DNA of 9,582 bases from Flavobacteriales bacterium (lineage in GTDB: Bacteria > Bacteroidota > Bacteroidia > Flavobacteriales_D > Sanyastnellaceae), in NCBI GenBank assembly GCA_027488055.1, contig JAIYCK010000270.1, positions 1 through 9,582 of the forward strand. Reading direction: 5' to 3'. Within the stretch, counting starts at the first letter, position 1; every line of letters starts with the position of its first letter. Both the position numbers and the translations under genes were made by a program. A model generated the notes under the pieces. That model was not told the origin of the DNA and made no database searches. It worked only from the letters and a program-made list of their open reading frames with translations. Of this stretch, positions 1-6,305 are shown piece by piece.

Positions 1-565
1 AATCCATCAGGGTCACTACGCTCGCATCCCAAGTAGGTTGTTCGGTCTGGATAAACCATCCTCCAAAATGCTGCCACAGCAATCGATGTGGATTGGCTTT
101 CAAAGGTGAGTGCAAGCCGCCTACAGAAGTGAGCACGTGCTGACACCGCAGGGTTCCCGACGTTGCAACGACATCCACATGGCCAGGATGCTCAACGAGT
201 TGTTGGACACGATCAATTCGCCATTCTATGTGGACACATTCTTTTAGATACGATTTGACATGCGCATAAAAATCAGCACTCCGTAGCATTTTGTAGGAAT
301 AGGGAGCCAAGGCAAGTGTGCGCTCATCGTCTTGGGTGCGCACCAACGCACGCATCCAACTGTGATGTAAGAGCGCATCCCATTCACCCACACCAGCCTC
401 CCAATAGCACCAGGTTCGGTCATTGGACTTGGATTCATCGGTCTCTATGATCACTATTTTCTTATCCGCAAACCATGGATCTTGTGCCATGCGGTAGGCC
501 GATAGCAGCCCCGAAAGACCACCACCGATGATGCCATAGTCGAAGGTGTTCAAATCATCACCCAT
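1..565 (-). CDS. crtY: Lycopene beta-cyclase, N-terminal part (cut by window edge)
   Basis: This is an FAD-dependent lycopene cyclase of the CrtY/CrtL family, which closes a beta-ionone ring on an end of lycopene or a related carotenoid. I translated the frame by hand: it is open from an ATG at 565 to the window edge, giving 188 residues of a protein that usually has about 380-400. A dinucleotide-binding motif, DYGIIGGGLSGLLSAYR, lies near residues 9-25. The family motif NDRTWCYWE follows near residues 44-52. The segment near the edge, LWQHFGGWFIQT followed by VVTLMD, matches the cyclase region that leads toward the catalytic part, which is outside the window. The start overlaps the end of cruF by 16 nt, so translation is probably coupled to it. 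The overlap with two other carotenoid genes supports the assignment. Whether it acts on one or both ends cannot be seen. Confidence 0.9.
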   Translation of the reverse strand, partial: MGDDLNTFDYGIIGGGLSGLLSAYRMAQDPWFADKKIVIIETDESKSNDRTWCYWEAGVGEWDALLHHSWMRALVRTQDDERTLALAPYSYKMLRSADFYAHVKSYLKECVHIEWRIDRVQQLVEHPGHVDVVATSGTLRCQHVLTSVGGLHSPLKANPHRLLWQHFGGWFIQTEQPTWDASVVTLMD

Positions 566-1188
566 GTGGCACCAGCAAAGAATAGTAAGAATAAAGCATA
601 CAAATGCCAGCGCAAGGAGCGCGCGCAGTGCACCTCAAATGGGAGGTAGAACCATTGTATGAGAAAGGATACTACCCACCAACCTGCATAATTGAGCATG
701 GGGGCTTCTCCTCCTTCGAAGGTCCAGAAATCGAAGAGCGGCGCCACGGGTTCCATCCAAATATCCAAGACCGTCATGAGTGTTGCGGCGAGCAATGCCT
801 TGCTGGTGCGCGAAGTAGCCCATTCACTAGCTATTCCTGCGGCGGCAAAAGTGAGAATGGCCCAGTTGAAGCCGATGAGCAAGGGAATGCCATCCACTTT
901 GAATCCCAGATTAGAACCATATTGATAGGTACCAAAAGGCCAACCCGTGTGCACACCCACCCATTCGATGACAAAGCCCGCAATCAAAGGGATAATCAAT
1001 CCCTTGAGTAATTTTTTCTGTTCCCACACACACACCACAATCGCAGATACACACAAAATTAAATTCAGTGGTGTTTTGGAAACAAACCAATCCACATAAC
1101 CCAGCCAAATACCAATGAGGGCGCTCACATGGAACAACCACAACAAGGTGATAGCTATTTGCAATCGGTAGGCGCTCGCTTTTTTCAT
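550..1188 (-). CDS. cruF: CruF-type carotenoid 1',2'-hydratase (DUF422 membrane protein)
   Basis: This 212-residue protein has about seven hydrophobic segments (roughly residues 11-31, 41-55, 64-82, 103-123, 131-148, 168-188 and 194-212) and is therefore an inner-membrane protein. It shows the conserved features of the DUF422/CruF family: an acidic residue in a membrane segment (E75), the loop motif TGWPFGTYQY (81-90), and an acidic DIWMEP motif (142-147) followed by an aromatic stretch. Characterised CruF proteins add water across the 1',2' double bond of an acyclic psi end group. Its ATG overlaps the stop of the upstream desaturase gene as ATGA, and its 3' end overlaps crtY by 16 nt. The neighbours suggest it hydrates the uncyclised end of gamma-carotene or a similar intermediate. 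Family membership is well supported; the exact substrate is inferred. Confidence 0.85.
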   Translation of the reverse strand: MKKASAYRLQIAITLLWLFHVSALIGIWLGYVDWFVSKTPLNLILCVSAIVVCVWEQKKLLKGLIIPLIAGFVIEWVGVHTGWPFGTYQYGSNLGFKVDGIPLLIGFNWAILTFAAAGIASEWATSRTSKALLAATLMTVLDIWMEPVAPLFDFWTFEGGEAPMLNYAGWWVVSFLIQWFYLPFEVHCARSLRWHLYALFLLFFAGATWVMI

Positions 1189-2663
1189 GCTGTTTGAGTG
1201 ATCTCTTGGGCTACGATTTTACCCGATAACAAACATAGTGGAATACCACCTCCAGGATGCACACTCCCTCCGCAGAAATATAAACCGTGGATGGCAGCAT
1301 GAAAATTGGGATGGCGCACAAAGGCCGCCATGCGGTCGTTGCTTGCACTGCCATAAAGTGCGCCCAAGTGACTCGACGTGCGGGACTCAATCAAATCGGG
1401 TGTGAGCACATCCTCGCATTCAATGAGGTTGGCAATATCTTCTTTTAACAATCGGCTCAACTTGTCGATGACCGCCTTGCGCATCACCTCGGTCCAATGC
1501 TTCCAATCCTCGCCAGCACGAGCGGGCACATTGATCAAGATAAACCAATTTTCGCATCCTTCGGGCGCGTCGTGGGTATCGCACTTGGATGTAATATTCA
1601 GATAAATTGTAGGATCTTGGTGCCATTCGCCACCCTCAGAGATCCAATCGAACTCCTTGCGGTAGTCAGAAGCAAAAAAAATGTTGTGCAATTGCAGCGA
1701 CGGAAATGCTTTTTTCACACCCCAATAAAAGATGATTCCGGAGCTTGAGCGCTCTTGCTGCATGGCCTTTTCTGGCGCTTTGACCTGGGGCAATAAATAG
1801 CGATAAGCGCTGAACATATCTGCATTGCATATCACGCGATCGGTTGCTATCACAGAAGATCCAACCCGCACACCCGTTACCTTATTACCCTCCGTCATGA
1901 TTTGATCCACCTTGGTGTTCAGCCTAAACTGAACGCCCATGTCTTCAGCCAAGCGATGCAAGGCACGTGGGATACTGATCATACCTCCATGCGGATAGTA
2001 GGTGCCGATGTTTTGTTCTAGATGCGGAATCAAACTCATAATCCCCGGAGTGCGATAGGGCGTGGAACCATTGTAGGTCGCATACCGATCAAAAATTTGG
2101 ACCAAGCGGGGATCCCGAAAGGCCCGGCGATTGATTTGATGGAGCGATTGAAGGAGATCCAACTTCGGCATGGCCATCAAGCCCTTCAGCGTGTCGCGAC
2201 GGAGATACGTTGACCAGCGATGTAGGCTCCTTTCGAGAAATATAGAGCGAGTGCGATCATACTTCATCGCGCTTTTATCAAAATACGTGATCAATGCCTC
2301 GGGTTCCACATCAAACACACGGCAGGCCTCCGCGATGTATTTCGTTTTATCTGAATAAGCTGTAAATACGGTGGAATCTTCGAAGAAGTACTTGCAAATG
2401 ATCTCTTCCTTTTGGTAGGAAAAGTAGTCCTCCATTTTCGCACCTGCACATGCAAACAGTTCTTCGATGAACTGCGGCATCGTAAATAGACTTGGACCCA
2501 TGTCAAAGCGATAGCCTTGCATGGAACATTCGGCTAGCTTGCCACCGACATGGTTATTCTGATCAAATACGGTGACACTTGCACCTGCTGCGCGCAATCG
2601 GATGGCCGCGGCTACACCGGCGATACCTGCACCCACAATACTGCACTGTGTTGTTTCATTCAT
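1185..2663 (-). CDS. crtD: CrtD-type carotenoid 3,4-desaturase (CrtI family)
   Basis: This 492-residue FAD enzyme belongs to the CrtI/CrtD family of carotenoid desaturases. The N-terminus carries the nucleotide-binding GAGIAG (11-16), an acidic residue ending the second strand (D34), and VGGKL (39-43). The C-terminus has the family signature GLYFCGGSVHPGGGIPLCLL (460-479), which contacts FAD. The length is normal for the family. Internal segments such as MGPSLFTMPQ, RYATYNGS and RSSSGIIFYWG resemble the Bacteroidota proteins annotated as 1-hydroxycarotenoid 3,4-desaturase. The adjoining cruF, which makes the 1-hydroxy substrate, favours CrtD over a general phytoene desaturase, but sequence alone does not exclude phytoene desaturase (CrtI). 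Its stop overlaps the cruF start (ATGA). The start at 2663 puts the FAD motif at the usual distance from the N-terminus. No clear promoter lies in the 58-nt upstream gap. Confidence 0.82.
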   Translation of the reverse strand: MNETTQCSIVGAGIAGVAAAIRLRAAGASVTVFDQNNHVGGKLAECSMQGYRFDMGPSLFTMPQFIEELFACAGAKMEDYFSYQKEEIICKYFFEDSTVFTAYSDKTKYIAEACRVFDVEPEALITYFDKSAMKYDRTRSIFLERSLHRWSTYLRRDTLKGLMAMPKLDLLQSLHQINRRAFRDPRLVQIFDRYATYNGSTPYRTPGIMSLIPHLEQNIGTYYPHGGMISIPRALHRLAEDMGVQFRLNTKVDQIMTEGNKVTGVRVGSSVIATDRVICNADMFSAYRYLLPQVKAPEKAMQQERSSSGIIFYWGVKKAFPSLQLHNIFFASDYRKEFDWISEGGEWHQDPTIYLNITSKCDTHDAPEGCENWFILINVPARAGEDWKHWTEVMRKAVIDKLSRLLKEDIANLIECEDVLTPDLIESRTSSHLGALYGSASNDRMAAFVRHPNFHAAIHGLYFCGGSVHPGGGIPLCLLSGKIVAQEITQTA

Positions 2664-2682
2664 GGTATCAGCGTAACAATTC

Positions 2683-2711
2683 TTGGATGCTCAGGTTCGG
2701 ATGACATCCAA
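2683..2711 (-). repeat. Inverted repeat (7-bp arms, 15-nt loop) in the transketolase-crtD spacer
   Basis: The arms TTGGATG (2683-2689) and CATCCAA (2705-2711) are exact reverse complements. They occupy most of the 58-nt gap between the transketolase C-subunit stop and the crtD start. In the transcript this could form a stem-loop, but no U-run follows, so it is not a standard intrinsic terminator. It could be an mRNA-processing or partial attenuation site. A second GGATG copy (2699-2703) next to the right arm also makes a short DNA palindrome. Confidence 0.4.
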
Positions 2712-2721
2712 ATGCTCGCAC

Positions 2722-3678
2722 TTATTTTTTCATTGCGATGACTCTTTTGGCCGCCGCATATACATCTTGACTTTCGAGTCCGTATTTTTTCATCAACTGT
2801 TCGGGAGTGCCTGACTCACCGAAGGAATCGTTGACGCCCACCATTTGCAGGGGAGTTGGTTGGTGCACGGCCAACGCTTGCGCCACCATGCTACCGAGAC
2901 CGCCGATCAATTGGTGTTCTTCTGCAGTGACGACAGCGCCCGTTTGAGCCGCCGACTTCACAATCGCATCCACATCCAACGGTTTGATCGTATGTATGTT
3001 GATGAGATCCACCGAAATACCCTCAGCTTCCAGTTGCTGCGCTGCTTCCACGGCCTTCCATACCAAATGCCCAGTGGCGATGATAGTGACATCTTTGCCA
3101 TGGTGCATGTGCCATGCCTTGCCAATGACGAACGGTTCGTCCGCAGGAACAAAAATCGGCACCTTGGGGCGACCGAAGCGCAAATACACTGGTCCTTCGA
3201 AATCGGCGATGGCCAATGTCGCTGCTTTGGTTTGATTATAATCACATGGATTGATTACCGTCATGCCCGGAAGCATGGACATCATACCCACATCCTCCAA
3301 TATTTGATGCGTAGCTCCATCTTCACCGAGCGTAAGACCCGCATGCGACGCGCATATTTTTACATTTTTGCCACTGTAGGCAATGCTCTGACGAATTTGA
3401 TCGTAGACACGGCCTGTACTAAAATTGGCAAAGGTGCCAGTAAAAGGGATTTTGCCTCCGATGGTCAGACCTGCGGCCACCCCCATCATGTTTGCCTCAG
3501 CAATGCCCACTTGAAAAAAACGTTCGGGAAACTCCTTTAAGAAAGCGTCCATCTTGAGCGATCCGATCAAATCGGCGCACAAAGCCACCACATTGGGATT
3601 GCGTTTTCCAGCCTCGAGCAGACCGGCGCCGAAGCCGCTGCGTGTATCATTGGAACCTGTAATTTCGAAATTGAGCAT
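2722..3678 (-). CDS. Transketolase, C-terminal subunit (split enzyme)
   Basis: This 318-residue protein holds the pyrimidine-binding and C-terminal domains of transketolase, the thiamine-diphosphate enzyme that moves two-carbon units between sugar phosphates in the pentose phosphate pathway. The catalytic glutamate is E61, in VGIAEANMMGVAAG. The region ASHAGLTLGEDGATHQ (110-125) carries the conserved histidines, and YDQIRQSIAYSG (92-103) is also typical. The C-terminal domain begins near residue 185, and GVNDSFGESGTPEQLM (281-296) matches the family. The partner N-terminal gene lies 27 nt upstream on the same strand, so the two halves should form one enzyme. Split transketolases are common in bacteria, and the pair is not a broken single gene: each half has its own start and stop and is complete. 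A role as a separate DXP synthase is unlikely because both halves match transketolase more closely. Confidence 0.92.
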   Translation of the reverse strand: MLNFEITGSNDTRSGFGAGLLEAGKRNPNVVALCADLIGSLKMDAFLKEFPERFFQVGIAEANMMGVAAGLTIGGKIPFTGTFANFSTGRVYDQIRQSIAYSGKNVKICASHAGLTLGEDGATHQILEDVGMMSMLPGMTVINPCDYNQTKAATLAIADFEGPVYLRFGRPKVPIFVPADEPFVIGKAWHMHHGKDVTIIATGHLVWKAVEAAQQLEAEGISVDLINIHTIKPLDVDAIVKSAAQTGAVVTAEEHQLIGGLGSMVAQALAVHQPTPLQMVGVNDSFGESGTPEQLMKKYGLESQDVYAAAKRVIAMKK

Positions 3679-3705
3679 TGAAAAAAAATTTGGGAGTAAA
3701 GAGAA

Positions 3706-4551
3706 TTAGTAATCGCCAAGGGTTTCGGTCAATTGACCAAGTGCATTGGCCAATTCTGCATCATTAGGGGCAACACCGTGCCATTTGGGGGTGCCTTCCA
3801 TGAAGTCCACCCCTTTGCCCATGGAAGTTGTCATGAGGATCATGATGGGTTTACCTTGACCGGTGAGCGATTTGGCGTGAGTCAAACCCTTTAGCACCTC
3901 GGCCATATCATTGCCTTCCATTTCGCATACGGTCCAGCCAAATGCCTCCCATTTGGCGCGCAGGTTACCCAGGCTCATCACCTTTTCAGTCGGTCCATCG
4001 ATTTGCTGTCCATTGACATCGATGGTAGAGATGATATTGTCAATCTTGTGGTGAGCAGCATACATGGCGGCTTCCCAGATTTGGCCCTCTTGAATTTCAC
4101 CATCGCCGTGCAGCGTATATACGATCGATGGATCGCCATTGAGTTTTTTTGCTTGAGCAGCGCCTAACGCGACACTCAGACCTTGGCCCAATGAACCAGA
4201 AGCCACGCGGATACCGGGTAAACCTTCGTGGGTAGTGGGATGTCCTTGCAAGCGCGTATCGAGTTTGCGGAAAGTAGCTAATTCGCTTACAGGGAAGTAA
4301 CCCGATCGAGCGAGTACGCTATACCACACCGGGGAAATATGCCCGTTGCTCAAGAAGAATAAATCTTCCCCATGGCCATTCATGTCAAAACCATCAGGAC
4401 GGTGGTTCAGAATATGAAAATACAGCGCCACGAAGTAATCCGTGCATCCCAATGATCCACCGGGGTGACCGCTATTGACGGCGTGTACCATGCGGACAAT
4501 GTCTCTTCTTACCTGCTGAGCAATTCCGCTCAATTCCTCGGTTGACTTCAT
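3706..4551 (-). CDS. Transketolase, N-terminal subunit (split enzyme)
   Basis: This 281-residue protein is the thiamine-diphosphate (pyrophosphate-binding) half of a split transketolase. It has the conserved SGHPGGSLG (27-35), LSNGHISPVWY (68-78), GSLGQGLSVALGAA (119-132), and the metal/cofactor motif GDG (149-151) paired with the asparagine of DVNGQQIDG (178-186). I chose the ATG at 4551. The frame stays open to an ATG at 4671, but the 40 extra residues look unlike the family, and a good -7 promoter element (4584-4591) sits inside that extension. Translation from 4551 gives the usual N-terminus with a helix leading into RRDIVRMVH. It is followed after 27 nt by the C-terminal subunit and probably heads the minus-strand transcript. 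It acts in the cytoplasm. Confidence 0.92.
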   Translation of the reverse strand: MKSTEELSGIAQQVRRDIVRMVHAVNSGHPGGSLGCTDYFVALYFHILNHRPDGFDMNGHGEDLFFLSNGHISPVWYSVLARSGYFPVSELATFRKLDTRLQGHPTTHEGLPGIRVASGSLGQGLSVALGAAQAKKLNGDPSIVYTLHGDGEIQEGQIWEAAMYAAHHKIDNIISTIDVNGQQIDGPTEKVMSLGNLRAKWEAFGWTVCEMEGNDMAEVLKGLTHAKSLTGQGKPIMILMTTSMGKGVDFMEGTPKWHGVAPNDAELANALGQLTETLGDY

Positions 4552-4583
4552 AATGTATAGGCAGCTAAATGCGATTAAGGCGG

Positions 4584-4591
4584 CAAAATTA
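4584..4591 (-). promoter_or_regulatory. Bacteroidota-type -7 promoter element for the transketolase genes
   Basis: On the minus strand this reads TAATTTTG, an exact match to the Bacteroidota -7 consensus TAnnTTTG, followed by C. It lies 32 nt before the ATG at 4551, which predicts a leader of roughly 25-30 nt. No clear -33 TTG is visible. An 8-bp palindrome, CGCTAGCG (4605-4612), lies just upstream where a regulator could bind. Confidence 0.55.
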
Positions 4592-4791
4592 CACCGACTG
4601 AATGCGCTAGCGGCGATTGTTGGTGCTTTGTTAAAAAGAGTGCTAAGCCATGTGGATCGACACAATGCCATGATTCATCCAAAAGAATTCTAAATTGATC
4701 GGAAATGGCTTTTGAGTGTTAGCAAAATGCCATCGTGATCATGAAGGAATTGGGGAGGCCCGATTAATTTCACAACTGAAATTGCACCTTT

Positions 4792-4808
4792 GATCGTAAC
4801 CTACGATC
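4792..4808. promoter_or_regulatory. Operator-like perfect inverted repeat upstream of the lipoprotein gene
   Basis: GATCGTA (4792-4798) and TACGATC (4802-4808) are exact reverse complements around a 3-bp centre, giving a 17-bp dyad typical in size of a dimeric repressor site. It lies about 75 bp before the ATG at 4883 and abuts a weak -7-like element, CACCTTTG (4785-4792, one mismatch to TAnnTTTG). If that element is used, the dyad would cover the transcription start. No T-run follows, so it is not a terminator. The role is inferred. Confidence 0.4.
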
Positions 4809-4882
4809 CACCGCCTGCGTAGAAGCGGAGATGGAACGCAATGTGTATCCAAATTGAATGAACAACAACCACCCTTAATCTC

Positions 4883-5776
4883 ATGCTAAAAATTCACCCG
4901 TTCAGAGGGATTTGTTTGCCTCTTGCCGCGCTTGTATTGGTGTGCCAGTCATGCCAAGAGCCCCAAAATTCAGGACAAGTTCCTGCCCAAGACAGCATCA
5001 CCTCAGGCATGTCAAATTCTGGCACCATGAATTTTGAAGGCGAAATCATTTCGTTGCCCTCTCCGATTCAGATTGCGACGTATATGAAAAACAACAACCT
5101 GCCATTCAAGCAGGAGTTGGTGCACATCCCTGGTGCCAAAGCAAAATATGTGAACGAAACCAAAAAAGCCCTTAACATGGGCGTATACGGCGCCGATCTC
5201 GCCTACATCTCAAACTTCAATTTGGGTCAACAAAACGCAGATTATGTAGACCTGGTTGCTCAGCTTGCCGCCGAACTCGGTGTGCTGGAGCATGTAGACC
5301 GCAAAATTATTTCCAGCTTGCGCAATGGCCTTTCCAGTCCAGACAGTTTGATTCGCCTCAATGCGGCACTGTTTCATTCTGCAGACAAGTATTTGAAGTC
5401 GAATGACAAATATGACATCAGTGCCTATATTTTGATAGGTGGTTGGATCGAGAGTTTGCATTTGGCAGCCGATGCCGCCAAGAGCAATGAATTCTTGCGC
5501 ACACGCTTGGGTGAGCAGAAATACGCTGCCGCGAGCATCGACCGTTTGAACAAGAAGTTTACCGATCCCGCATACGAACCCATCCGCAAAGAAATTGAAT
5601 TGCTCTGCGCAGAATTTGTGAAATTGGAAAGTACTTACAGCTATCGCAAACCGATCGTGGATGCAGAAACACGCACCACTTACATCAATAGCAAAACCAG
5701 TGTGACCATGGCCGATGAACAATTGACCACCATCACCAGCCTGATCGAGAAAATTAGAACCCTTATCACCGAATAA
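4883..5776 (+). CDS. Predicted lipoprotein of unknown function
   Basis: This 297-residue protein starts with a basic segment, a hydrophobic stretch (12-20) and a cysteine at position 24 in VCQSCQEPQ. That is consistent with a lipoprotein signal, although the lipobox is loose, with Cys at -3 instead of Leu. A Ser/Gly/Asn/Gln-rich linker (25-50) follows, then a mostly helical body. Segments that look conserved are SLPSPIQIATYMK (57-69), NMGVYGADLAYIS (98-110), ILIGGWIESLHL (183-194) and TTYINSKTSVTMADEQL (265-281). I recognise the general type as an uncharacterised Bacteroidota protein, but I know of no assigned function. It would be anchored in the envelope. It is 11 nt upstream of a secreted-protein gene and precedes an ABC transporter, so it may serve that transporter. 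No Shine-Dalgarno sequence is visible, as is usual in the phylum. Confidence 0.8.
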   Translation: MLKIHPFRGICLPLAALVLVCQSCQEPQNSGQVPAQDSITSGMSNSGTMNFEGEIISLPSPIQIATYMKNNNLPFKQELVHIPGAKAKYVNETKKALNMGVYGADLAYISNFNLGQQNADYVDLVAQLAAELGVLEHVDRKIISSLRNGLSSPDSLIRLNAALFHSADKYLKSNDKYDISAYILIGGWIESLHLAADAAKSNEFLRTRLGEQKYAAASIDRLNKKFTDPAYEPIRKEIELLCAEFVKLESTYSYRKPIVDAETRTTYINSKTSVTMADEQLTTITSLIEKIRTLITE

Positions 5777-5787
5777 ATAGCCTTCCA

Positions 5788-6213
5788 ATGAAGCAATTGA
5801 TATACACCCTTAGCATCGCAATCATCTTCGCATGCATCGCTCCATCGGCCCATGCGCAATGCGATACCATCATGACACTCTGCGAAAAAAACATCACCGA
5901 GCAATACATCAGCGATGGCCAAGTGTACCGCGCCTTGGTAAATGGCTCAGAAGTAGCTGAATTCAGCATGACCCTTTTTGAAGGCAATACTTACCGCATC
6001 GCAGCGTGCAGCGGAATGGAAAATGGCAACCTTTTGTTTACACTGCTTGACCCAGAAGGACAAGCCTTGTTCAGAAGTGAAGATTTTGCCAGTGCCCCTT
6101 ATTGGGACTTTAACATCGAAAACACCGTGCAAGTCACGATTGAAACGAAATTGAATCCACACAAATCCGAGAGTGGCTGTGCCGTGATCGTGGTTGGATT
6201 TAAGAAAGACTAA
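5788..6213 (+). CDS. Small secreted protein of unknown function
   Basis: This 141-residue protein has a Sec signal peptide (basic start MKQ, hydrophobic core 4-19, likely cleavage after AHA at 23). The mature 118 residues contain four cysteines (C25, C32, C74, C131), which could form two disulfides outside the cytoplasm. The alternating hydrophobic pattern (AEFSMTLFEGNTYRIAACSG, NLLFTLLDPEG, YWDFNIENTVQVTIET, GCAVIVVGFKK) suggests a small beta-sandwich. This resembles pre-peptidase C-terminal-like folds, but that is only a guess. I do not recognise a named family. It follows the lipoprotein gene by 11 nt and precedes the ABC transporter by 92 nt, so all three are probably expressed together and may work in the periplasm or outer membrane. 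Confidence 0.8.
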   Translation: MKQLIYTLSIAIIFACIAPSAHAQCDTIMTLCEKNITEQYISDGQVYRALVNGSEVAEFSMTLFEGNTYRIAACSGMENGNLLFTLLDPEGQALFRSEDFASAPYWDFNIENTVQVTIETKLNPHKSESGCAVIVVGFKKD

Positions 6214-6220
6214 AACAAGC

Positions 6221-6236
6221 CCTCTCCTTGAAGAGG
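6221..6236 (+). repeat. Small hairpin before the ABC transporter gene
   Basis: CCTCT (6221-6225) and AGAGG (6232-6236) form a 5-bp stem with a 6-nt loop, 8 nt after the stop of the secreted-protein gene. No T-run follows directly, so strong termination is unlikely. It may be a weak attenuator or an mRNA-stabilising hairpin. The rest of the 92-nt gap is AT-rich and shows only imperfect promoter-like matches (TACACTTA near 6288). Confidence 0.25.
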
Positions 6237-6305
6237 CAATGGATTGATTAATCGGATTCGCTTTATTTAAACAACGTCGAGCGTTCTACACTTACCGTAA
6301 ACTAT

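Larger units (their letters stand above)
4552..4882. other. Divergent intergenic region between the transketolase and lipoprotein genes
   Basis: This 331-bp spacer separates the two divergent gene sets and must hold the promoters for both. I found an exact -7 element for the minus-strand genes (4584-4591), an 8-bp palindrome CGCTAGCG (4605-4612), a one-mismatch -7-like CACCTTTG on the plus strand (4785-4792), and a 7-bp inverted repeat (4792-4808). I saw no convincing coding sequence or structured RNA. Confidence 0.6.

Noticed and set aside
604..1011. 135-residue plus-strand frame antisense to cruF
   Set aside because: Low-complexity shadow of a clear membrane-protein gene.
2845..3540. 231-residue plus-strand frame antisense to the transketolase C-subunit
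   Set aside because: The minus-strand frame is an unmistakable transketolase; the antisense product is rich in His, Arg and Cys with no domain.
2722..4551. The two transketolase genes as a frameshifted single gene
   Set aside because: Each half has its own start and stop, a 27-nt spacer and complete domains, as in known split transketolases.
4552..4671. 40-residue N-terminal extension of the transketolase N-subunit (ATG at 4671)
   Set aside because: The extra residues do not resemble transketolases, and an exact -7 promoter element lies inside the extension. The start at 4551 gives the normal family N-terminus.
5210..5788. 192-residue reading frame on the minus strand, antisense to the lipoprotein gene
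   Set aside because: It is a shadow: its sequence is Cys-rich with no recognisable motif, and the plus-strand frame has a clear signal and conserved-looking segments.
6221..6236. Hairpin as an intrinsic terminator before the transporter gene
   Set aside because: Only a 5-bp stem with no T-run after it; listed only as a weak repeat.
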